A stretch of DNA of 38,108 nucleotides from assembly GCA_002070715.1 (NCBI GenBank), contig MWDV01000105.1, forward strand, positions 1 to 38,108. The letters are read 5' to 3'. The notes under the pieces are model-generated. The model did not search any database, had not been told where the DNA came from, and was given only the letters and a program-made list of their open reading frames with translations. The position numbers were made by a program, and so were the translations under genes. How positions within the stretch are numbered: position 1 is the stretch's first letter; every line of letters begins with the position of its first letter. Shown here one piece after another: positions 31,754-38,108 of this stretch. Source of the stretch: Verrucomicrobia bacterium ADurb.Bin118 (GTDB lineage Bacteria; Verrucomicrobiota; Verrucomicrobiia; Limisphaerales; MWDV01).

Positions 31754-34003
31754 TCAAGCGGGTTGTTGCCACGGGACTTCGTAAACGCTTACCGCGGCCC
31801 GGATGCCTTTCACGGCAACCGGCGGCAGGGCGACGCAAGTGGCGGCGAGCGCGGGGGCATCCCGCTCTAGGTGGCGGTAGGTCGCTTCACTGATGACAAT
31901 ACGACCGCGTCCGGAAATCCCCTCCAAGCGACTGGCCAGATTCACCTCGCGTCCAAACACGGTATAGTTGCGCAGGTGTTGTTCTGATCCCATCAATCCC
32001 ACAGTGACCACACCCGTATTAATGCCGGTCCCCAAGGCGAGAAGCGGACGCAACGGCAGCGGCGGCTGACCGCGGCTGGCACGACGGATATTTTCCGCCT
32101 CGCGGGCTTGGTTCTCGGCCTGGCGGCGTTGGTTGAGTTCGTGGATGGCGCGTTGGGCATCCACCGCCGCGCGCACGCAAGCCCGCGCGTGATGCGGGGA
32201 GAACGTGGGCGCGCCCCAGAACGCCATGACACAATCCCCGATGTATTTGTCGAGAGTGCCGTCATGTTTGATGACCATGTCCGCCACTTGGGCCAGATAT
32301 AAATTGACTGTGGCCAGAATTTCGCCGGCTTGATTCGCGTAGCAGGCTTCGGCGGCTTCCCCGGTCAGTTGATGTTCCCGGACGTATTGCTCAGCCCGTT
32401 CCTGGCTTTGATCGGTCAACGCAGTGAATCCGCGCACATCGGCAAAAAAGACCGTCACTTCGCGGCGCGCGCCGCTGAGCGATAGATTCTGGGAGCGCAG
32501 CAGTTCATTGACCACGTTGGGGGAAACCAACTTGCTGAAGACCGACTTGATGTGTCGTTTTTCCCGCTGCTCAAAAAAGGCCTGGTAAGCCAGTACGCTG
32601 CCATGCGTCAGTGCCAATCCGCCCACCAACGGTAACACCAGCGGCAGCCACCACCGGGCTGCCAGATAAACCCACACCGCCAGTCCCAGATAAACCACAC
32701 CGGCTGTTGTCACCGCCAACGAGGACCAGGGCGAACGCAGCCAGAGTGTTAGTCCGGTGGCGAGCGCGCCGAGCAGGATTAATCCCGCGATTTCCTCGGC
32801 AAGGGTGAGGCGGCGGATGAACCGGTTGTTCAAGATGGCGTGGGCCACGTTCCAATGTTTGCTGAGGAGGAAGGTTTCTTTTTCCAATGGCGTCGCTCCT
32901 AAATCTGTCAGGTCGTTTCCGGTGGCAGTGGAGCCGATAACCACGAGCTTCTCCTTCCAGAGCGCCGGAATATCGTTGGTCTGGCCGCGCGCCCAATCGC
33001 GGTCCCGGCGCAACAAGTCGGCAAAATTTTGCGCCGTCATGCGCGAGTCAAAGGCTTTGAGCGACCAATCAATGAAGAAGTATCCCTCCCGATCCACAGG
33101 GATCACGCGTTGCGCACCATCATTGCTTGGCAAAGTGATGCGCCCGTCCGCCAAATCCACCGTGGCTTTCGCCAGATCCAGTTGCAGCGCGCGCGCCGCC
33201 AGCACAATACCCATGTGCCAGACCCGTTGATCGGTGAAGGGCTTGGCGCGTGCCGGCATTCCGGGCGGGAGATTGTCCCCGATGAAATCGGCCACCGAAA
33301 AATTGCCGTGCTCATCCAGTTGAACGGGTAGGGACGAGCCATCGGGCAGGGAGAGAAGAATGCGGTTGGGCTCGATGCGGGCCTCGGCCAGGTTCACTCC
33401 GTATTCCGCTTCCGCCTGGAGAAAAAGCGGATGCCACTGGCGATAAAGCTGAAATGCCCGGGCCCGGCGCAGCACGCCATCGGGATCTTTTTCCGCCGAG
33501 ATGTCTCCCAGCGCATACGCATTCGTCGCCAGCAACGGCGGCGGCAAGATTCCCCGGTCGGCGGCCAAAATCACGTTGCCGGCCGCACGGATTTGTTGGG
33601 CGAAAAATTCGTCGGATTCGATGGGCGGCTGGCCGGCAAATTGAACCGGGGCATGATCCTCCCGCAATTCACCGAACAACACGTCAAAGGCCACCGCCCG
33701 CGCCCCCTGCCGCTCCAATTCACGCAAGACCCGTCCGTAAATATGGCGCGGCCAATAAAGGCCGTAGCTGAATCCCAACGACCGGTTCTTGAGCGCGTCA
33801 ATCGTGGCGTCGTTGATGTAAACGAATCCCAGCGATTCCGCCGGTGCCGATGCCTGGTGTTGCGCCAGGCGCACGCGCCAGTCAAACGTGATCGCCTCAA
33901 TACGCTCCACCAATTCCAGCCGTCCGGCGGCGGCCCCAATCAGCAACGTCGCCACGCCGGCGGCGATCAGTACGGGAAAGAGACAGGTTAAGCGGCGTCT
34001 CAC
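31754..34003 (-). CDS. CHASE2-domain class III adenylate cyclase
   Basis: The 749-residue protein has an N-terminal helix, a periplasmic CHASE2 sensor (about 35-390; FDWRVRLAQHQ, ARAVAFDVLFGE, LVVIGSTATGNDLTDLGATP), about three membrane helices (400-475) and a class III cyclase domain (about 490-720). Metal-binding Asp522 (VFFADVRGFTAL) and Asp590 (DKYIGDCVMAFWG, with Lys586) are present, as are Asn688 and Arg692 (VNLASRLEG). The position that is usually Asp in GDxVN reads Arg (GREVN), so nucleotide choice may be altered. Two short insertions interrupt the catalytic domain (about 535-558 and 625-650). It starts with GTG; fecR lies upstream, separated by a terminator. Confidence 0.93.
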   Translation of the reverse strand: MRRRLTCLFPVLIAAGVATLLIGAAAGRLELVERIEAITFDWRVRLAQHQASAPAESLGFVYINDATIDALKNRSLGFSYGLYWPRHIYGRVLRELERQGARAVAFDVLFGELREDHAPVQFAGQPPIESDEFFAQQIRAAGNVILAADRGILPPPLLATNAYALGDISAEKDPDGVLRRARAFQLYRQWHPLFLQAEAEYGVNLAEARIEPNRILLSLPDGSSLPVQLDEHGNFSVADFIGDNLPPGMPARAKPFTDQRVWHMGIVLAARALQLDLAKATVDLADGRITLPSNDGAQRVIPVDREGYFFIDWSLKAFDSRMTAQNFADLLRRDRDWARGQTNDIPALWKEKLVVIGSTATGNDLTDLGATPLEKETFLLSKHWNVAHAILNNRFIRRLTLAEEIAGLILLGALATGLTLWLRSPWSSLAVTTAGVVYLGLAVWVYLAARWWLPLVLPLVGGLALTHGSVLAYQAFFEQREKRHIKSVFSKLVSPNVVNELLRSQNLSLSGARREVTVFFADVRGFTALTDQSQERAEQYVREHQLTGEAAEACYANQAGEILATVNLYLAQVADMVIKHDGTLDKYIGDCVMAFWGAPTFSPHHARACVRAAVDAQRAIHELNQRRQAENQAREAENIRRASRGQPPLPLRPLLALGTGINTGVVTVGLMGSEQHLRNYTVFGREVNLASRLEGISGRGRIVISEATYRHLERDAPALAATCVALPPVAVKGIRAAVSVYEVPWQQPA

Positions 34004-34014
34004 GCGGGCGAACT

Positions 34015-34052
34015 AAACAAAAAGGCCAGAGCAACTCAAGGCTGCTCTGGCC
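34015..34052 (-). terminator. Intrinsic terminator between fecR and the adenylate cyclase
   Basis: On the minus strand a perfect 10-bp stem GGCCAGAGCA/TGCTCTGGCC with a nine-base loop is followed directly by TTTTTGTTT. It lies about 20 bases before the cyclase start codon, so cyclase expression must come from read-through or a promoter overlapping fecR. Confidence 0.88.
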
Positions 34053-34084
34053 GGAAAGACCAGTGTTTTGTCAACCAATCGGTC

Positions 34085-34864
34085 CTAGTCGGACACGGGC
34101 GAAATGAAGTACTGATTTTGGTCCACCGTAATGACGGTCGGCTCCGAGATCAGACCCGGCACGGCGACGATTTCTCCTGCGGCCGAGGCCAATTCGCGTT
34201 GCTCAATCGCCGGAAGCGGGATCAACTGCCCCGTTCCCACGTTAAACTGGTATCCCGCATTGATCACCTGGGTGACAACCGTGCCGTCCGCACCCACGTA
34301 AGCGAGCACGACCGTGCCTTCCAACACGGAAACAACACCCTGCGCGGTGATGGAATAAATCGTGCCGCGAATCCCGGCCACGCCATTGGGCAGTTTGACT
34401 TCGTATTTGGACGCAGGCGAAAGTTTCTTCACCTTGCCGAAGAGCTTGCCCGCGCGCAGATCAAGCTGGGTCTCGCGCACTTCGTCCATGCCGGTCTTGA
34501 GCGCCGTCATCTTGTCCAAGGCCAGCACGGTGTCCCCGTAAAGCCGCAGGGCGTCCTGCTCGGCCATCGGCTGATAGCTGAGGGTGTCGCCAACTTTGGG
34601 AGTGGGCTGGGCCACCACATCCAAGTCGCCCAAAACCAAGTCCACAATCGAACCGGCGGCGGTCTGGATCACGGTGCCACTGCCGAGTTCCATGCCTACC
34701 TTGAGCGGCATCCAATTCGCCGCGTCCGTGCTGTAGCGGGCTGACCCATTTATCCGGGTTACCTTGGCTGTGACCTGTTGGGGTTGTGCCGCAACGCTGA
34801 ACGCAAATGCCAGTGCCAGACCAGCGACGACGGCTGTCGGAATCAAAGTAGCCAATTTTTTCAT
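34085..34864 (-). CDS. Exported FecR-domain protein
   Basis: The 259-residue protein has a signal peptide (MKKLATLIPTAVVAGLALAF then SVAAQ) and a FecR-type beta domain: GTVIQTAAGSIVDLVL, LRAGKLFGKVKKL, and NGVAGIRGTIYSI followed by VSVLEGTVVLAYV. Isolated exported FecR domains of this kind accompany CHASE2 cyclases and sense or relay envelope signals; no sigma factor is present nearby. I used the ATG at 34864, which has AGGAGC seven bases upstream, rather than an earlier codon at 34930. A good promoter lies 40-65 bp upstream. Confidence 0.9.
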   Translation of the reverse strand: MKKLATLIPTAVVAGLALAFAFSVAAQPQQVTAKVTRINGSARYSTDAANWMPLKVGMELGSGTVIQTAAGSIVDLVLGDLDVVAQPTPKVGDTLSYQPMAEQDALRLYGDTVLALDKMTALKTGMDEVRETQLDLRAGKLFGKVKKLSPASKYEVKLPNGVAGIRGTIYSITAQGVVSVLEGTVVLAYVGADGTVVTQVINAGYQFNVGTGQLIPLPAIEQRELASAAGEIVAVPGLISEPTVITVDQNQYFISPVSD

Positions 34865-34902
34865 ATGTGCTCCTGATCTAAAAAGTTCACTTTCTACGCG
34901 CA

Positions 34903-34930
34903 AGTCTAAGCCCCTGAACAACCTTGTCAA
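34903..34930 (-). promoter_or_regulatory. Sigma-70-like promoter of fecR
   Basis: On the minus strand, a perfect TTGACA (34925-34930) is followed 16 bases later by TAGACT (34903-34908). This places the transcript start about 30 bases before the fecR ATG, with its AGGAGC ribosome site between. Confidence 0.65.
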
Positions 34931-35433
34931 CCAATTTTTCGAGAAAAAAATGCTGGCTGCCGACGCAATCGAAATACGGGTGCAGACCCGCCTTTTACCG
35001 GATCGCCGCCCGGTTGGCGAGGATGCTTCATTGCCTTGCCGGATGCGCTTCCACTTGGCTTTTCTGCCGCGGGGCCGGACAAAAGGCCCTGCTATCTCAT
35101 GCCGGTTAGGTTGCCCTGTAAATTGGCGGACGAAACCCGATTTGAGTTACTTCTGCTTGGTAAACCGGGCAAATCCAACGATTTTTCGACACGCTTGCCA
35201 AGCGGCAACCCTCTTCATTGCAAATATTTACGAATAAATGGGGGTTTTGATGCGAAAATGAGAGCTCACGTTTGAGGGCAATCTAAAAGCAGAAGGCGGC
35301 GTTGCCACCATTCCGCAGGGCTTCGGATGATCAAGCCGGTGCTGAATCAACTTTTTTCGCCAGCGCATAACCGGTCGTTCTTCAGGAAACCCGCTGGCAC
35401 GTCGCGGGGCGCTGTGCTAGCCTCGGTTTGCTT
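34931..35433. other. Gene-free stretch between fecR and the ATP-cone kinase
   Basis: About 500 bases that hold no coding frame I can support. It includes two small perfect hairpins (CGGGT/ACCCG near 34977-34990 and TTGCC/GGCAA at 35195-35208) and an AT-rich part near 35220-35265. It is divergent spacer for fecR and the kinase gene and must carry the kinase promoter. Confidence 0.5.
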
Positions 35434-36888
35434 ATGGCTGTTCAAAACCGCATCGTCAAAATTCAGAAACGCAATCGCGCGCTCGTCACGTTCGATGGCG
35501 ACCGCATCCGCCGGGCGATTCTGAAGGCGGCGCAATCCATTGGCGGTTTTGGACAGGATCATTTGCCGGCCATCAACGGCCGGTTGTTTGACGCTTACGG
35601 CGATGGCGAGTCGCTCGCGGAATTTCTGGCCGAGGCGGTGGTGGTGTCGCTCAACGCCGACCCGCATCATCTCATCACCAATTTCCCGCCCACGATCGAG
35701 GTTATTCAGGACGACGTGTTGCACGTCCTGCGGAGTTACGGTTTTCAAAACACCGCGGACGCTTACGAATGTTACCGGTGGGGACGGCATTGGCTGCGCC
35801 TGGGGGAAATCGCACCCGAACAATTCGTGGGGAATGGTTTTCCGGAAGAACAAATCCAAGCGGCGCTGGCTTGGAATCAGCAACGCAGCTGCGACACGGT
35901 GGCGGGGTTGAATGAAATCATCTGCGGCGGCCGGCTGCGTCCGTTGGTGGAAGAATCCCTGGCCGTTTACGAAGCCTCCCTGGACGAGGCAGCCGGGAAA
36001 GTCATGGCGCGGCTCCACGCGGGCGATCCCCTGCGCATGATGTGGATCAGCGGGCCGAGTTCATCCGGCAAAACGACCACGACCGTCAAGCTGACCGAGC
36101 GCTTGGAGCGCCAGGGGTTGCGCTTTTTGATGCTCAATCTGGACGATTATTTCTGGTCCTTGGTGGAGCATCCGACCGACTGGATCAACGATCGCAACTA
36201 CGAAACGCCCGAGGCGCTGGACATCCAGTTGCTCAACCGGCATCTCACCGACCTGCTGGCGGGCCGGACCATTGACAAGCCGATTTACAGCTTCAAAGAA
36301 GGCCGCCGGGTGGGCAGCAAGCCCGTGCGGTTGGAGCCGGGGCAGATTCTGCTGCTCGATTGTCTGCACGGATTGTATCCGCCGCTCACGGAAGGCATTG
36401 AGGCGCGGGCGCAGTTCCGGCTTTATATCGAAACCCTGAATCCGCTTTACGAAGGCGATGGTACCAGTCAACGGCTGGTCAAGTTCACCGACGTGCGCTT
36501 GGTGCGGCGGATGTTGCGTGACATGAAACACCGGGCGCACCGGCCCCTGCTGACCCTGCTGCACTGGCACTACGTCCGGGCGGGGGAATTGTTCAGCATC
36601 ATTCCACTGCGAGGTCTGGCGGATTACGTGGTGAACGGCGGCTTCCCCTTTGATCTGCCCCTTCTGCAACCGTATTTCATCGGCGCCGAGGGCCACTTGC
36701 CGGCGCCGGAGGATTTTACGCCATACGCCGGCTTCCTGGATGCGCGCATTCGTTACGAACGCGTGAAGCGGCTGCTGGAATCGGTGGCCGGGGTGCCGGA
36801 GGCGGTCGCGCGCGAGGTGATTCCCGGGGATGCGGTCATTCGGGAATTCATCGGCGGGAGCACCATCAAGATTCCCCACAATGAATAG
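35434..36888 (+). CDS. ATP-cone domain fused to a uridine-kinase-like P-loop kinase
   Basis: The 484-residue protein starts with an ATP-cone (about 6-115: VKIQKRNRALVTFDGDRIRR, IQDDVLHVLRSYG, ADAYECYRWGRHW), the allosteric nucleotide-binding module known from ribonucleotide reductases and NrdR. A linker (about 116-195) leads to a P-loop kinase related to uridine kinase/phosphoribulokinase: Walker A GPSSSGKTTT (207-216), the catalytic/acceptor LNLDDYF (234-240), and a LLLDCLHG strand. It probably phosphorylates a nucleoside or related sugar under control of ATP or dATP levels. I used the ATG at 35434; a TTG two codons earlier is less likely. It stands alone and has its own terminator. Confidence 0.88.
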   Translation: MAVQNRIVKIQKRNRALVTFDGDRIRRAILKAAQSIGGFGQDHLPAINGRLFDAYGDGESLAEFLAEAVVVSLNADPHHLITNFPPTIEVIQDDVLHVLRSYGFQNTADAYECYRWGRHWLRLGEIAPEQFVGNGFPEEQIQAALAWNQQRSCDTVAGLNEIICGGRLRPLVEESLAVYEASLDEAAGKVMARLHAGDPLRMMWISGPSSSGKTTTTVKLTERLERQGLRFLMLNLDDYFWSLVEHPTDWINDRNYETPEALDIQLLNRHLTDLLAGRTIDKPIYSFKEGRRVGSKPVRLEPGQILLLDCLHGLYPPLTEGIEARAQFRLYIETLNPLYEGDGTSQRLVKFTDVRLVRRMLRDMKHRAHRPLLTLLHWHYVRAGELFSIIPLRGLADYVVNGGFPFDLPLLQPYFIGAEGHLPAPEDFTPYAGFLDARIRYERVKRLLESVAGVPEAVAREVIPGDAVIREFIGGSTIKIPHNE

Positions 36889-36910
36889 CCGCCGCCGCGT
36901 TGCGACCGGG

Positions 36911-36942
36911 CGGGGGAAAATGCCTTTTCTCCCGGTTTTTTT
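36911..36942 (+). terminator. Intrinsic terminator after the ATP-cone kinase
   Basis: A 10-bp stem (CGGGGGAAAA with TTTTCTCCCG, one G-T pair) with a TGCC loop is followed by seven T residues at 36936-36942. It ends the kinase transcript before the transposase region. Confidence 0.85.
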
Positions 36943-37086
36943 CGCGCGGCGGGTGAAAAATATCCCGGCCTTCGTCGGGGGGAATTTTTACCCCAGACAT
37001 TAGCGTATGCTTTGGGGGATGCACCGGCGGGTGAAGTTTTTGACAGAAAGATTGAACGAATCGGCTGCGGGAGGGTTTCTAACTCC

Positions 37087-38108
37087 ATGCCCTGCTATCG
37101 CAAACGATCACCTAAACTTCGCTTCCAATTTGTCCCGGCCCGGCGGCAGTCCACTCTGGGCGGGCTGCCAGCCCTCGAAGCGTTGGCCCAACAGTTTGAT
37201 CTCTGGAACAAGGTCCGCCGCCTGCCCGGCCTGGACCCGCGCACCCGCACGTCCCACGGCTACAGCCCCGAACTGATCGTGGCCCAAATCCTCTACTGTT
37301 TCTGCTCCGGCGGCGCGAGTCTGGCCGACGCCGAGCGGCTCAACGACGAGCCGCTGGTCCGCCAACTGGCCCGCGTGGACAAGTTCGCCGACCAGACCCA
37401 ACTGGGCCAATGGTTGCGGGCGCAAAGTGACGAATCCATCGCCGCGGTCTGGAAACTCATCGCCGAGTTCATTGGGTGGGTGATCGCGCGGGCCGACGCC
37501 GCCCGCTGGACCTACGCCGGTCGGGCCGAGGTCTTCTTTGATGACACGCAAATCGAAGTGTTCGGTCCCACCTTTGAGGGGGCGAAGCTCAACTATAACG
37601 GCGATCTCGCCCTGTCCTGGCAGACGCTCTGGTTCGGTCCGTTCCTGCTGGCCGGGGAACTGGGTTCGCCCGGGGATGTCAGCGCGGCCTTGTCGCCCTG
37701 GCTGCGGCAACACCGCAAGTTTTGGCAAGATCGGCCCAGCGATTTTCTGGCCGACAGCGGTTCGAGCAGCGCGGCGCAGTTGCGGGACATTGACGCGGCG
37801 GGCTTCACGCACTGGAGCGTCAGTTACAACAAATGGACCACCGTGCCGGAACGCACGGCCGCCGCTTTGCCCGAGAGCGCGTGGAGTGCGGCGGAAGAAA
37901 CGCGGTGGCGGGACGGGACGGCAGTGACCGAGCACCACGCGGGGATGCGGCACACGCCGGCGGATAGCGACTGCACCTTCACCCTGGCGGTGGCACGCTG
38001 GAAAAAGGCGGACGATTTGTTCTGGCGTTACAGTTTCGTGGCGCACGAGGGCCGACGCACCGACGCGGGCGCGGTGCTGGCGCGGCATCGGTTGAAGGGC
38101 GGCAAGGA
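37087..38108 (+). mobile_element. IS1380-like transposase, 3' end cut by window edge
   Basis: An open frame of 340 codons runs from the ATG at 37087 to the right edge without a stop. It resembles IS1380/IS4-type DDE transposases: an N-terminal helical region (GLPALEALAQQFDLW, LIVAQILYCFCSGGASLADA), the first catalytic Asp in VFFDDTQIEVFG followed by GAKLNYNGDL, and the second Asp in FLADSGSSSAAQL. The catalytic Glu and C-terminus lie outside the window, as must the right terminal repeat; I could not identify the left inverted repeat with certainty in the about 140 bases upstream. Frame and motifs are intact, so it may be active. Confidence 0.8.

Noticed and set aside
37108-38088. Minus-strand frame of 326 codons opposite the transposase
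   Set aside because: The plus strand encodes a recognisable DDE transposase; the antisense product is Arg/Gly/Pro-rich and lacks motifs.

Overview
The window is GC-rich, densely coded bacterial chromosome with a Gram-negative envelope (beta-barrel porin ending in Phe, lipoprotein, FecR protein). The gene mix suggests a verrucomicrobial or related PVC-group bacterium: a long-form IspH, a CHASE2 adenylate cyclase paired with FecR, a giant coiled-coil signalling protein and an ATP-cone/uridine-kinase fusion. That placement is inference; no rRNA or other phylogenetic marker lies in the window.

Layout. (1) 1-5.9 kb: a giant coiled-coil protein, open at the left edge, ending in a degenerate kinase ATPase domain, followed by a membrane hybrid histidine kinase. 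(2) 5.9-9.2 kb: a secreted esterase, two small membrane proteins and a NupC-type nucleoside transporter, all on the minus strand. (3) 9.2-23.8 kb: the main metabolic island, two divergent gene runs around a 0.5 kb control region near 13.6-14.1 kb. Leftward: iorA, iorB, paaK, a tandem-ACT protein, a PaaI-type thioesterase. Rightward: a porin, livJ-H-M-G-F, a PaaK-like protein that has lost its catalytic motifs, an intact PaaK, and a second tandem-ACT protein. (4) 24.1-28.2 kb: NfeD-like protein, flotillin, a small ORF, a multi-pass membrane protein and a beta-carbonic anhydrase with a proline-rich tail. (5) 28.2-31.7 kb: ispH, tRNA-Pro(TGG), a Tat/lipoprotein-type SGNH hydrolase, fabD. (6) 31.7-36.9 kb: FecR protein and CHASE2 adenylate cyclase on the minus strand with an intrinsic terminator between them, then an ATP-cone/uridine-kinase-like fusion. 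(7) 37.1 kb to the right edge: an IS1380-like transposase cut by the window end.

How the parts fit. The 9.2-23.8 kb island reads as uptake and oxidation of amino or aryl acids. The porin and Liv ABC system would import the substrate. IorAB would convert aryl- or other 2-oxoacids to acyl-CoA with reduction of an electron carrier. The PaaK ligases would interconvert acyl-CoA and free acid, and the ACT proteins may sense the amino acid. No ring-oxygenase (paaABCDE) or ring-cleavage genes are present, so a fermentative or salvage role is as likely as full degradation. The most unusual points are a PaaK pseudoenzyme kept in the liv operon, an IorA without its C-terminal ferredoxin domain, the pseudo-kinase coiled-coil protein with a 105-residue repeat, and the ATP-cone/kinase fusion.
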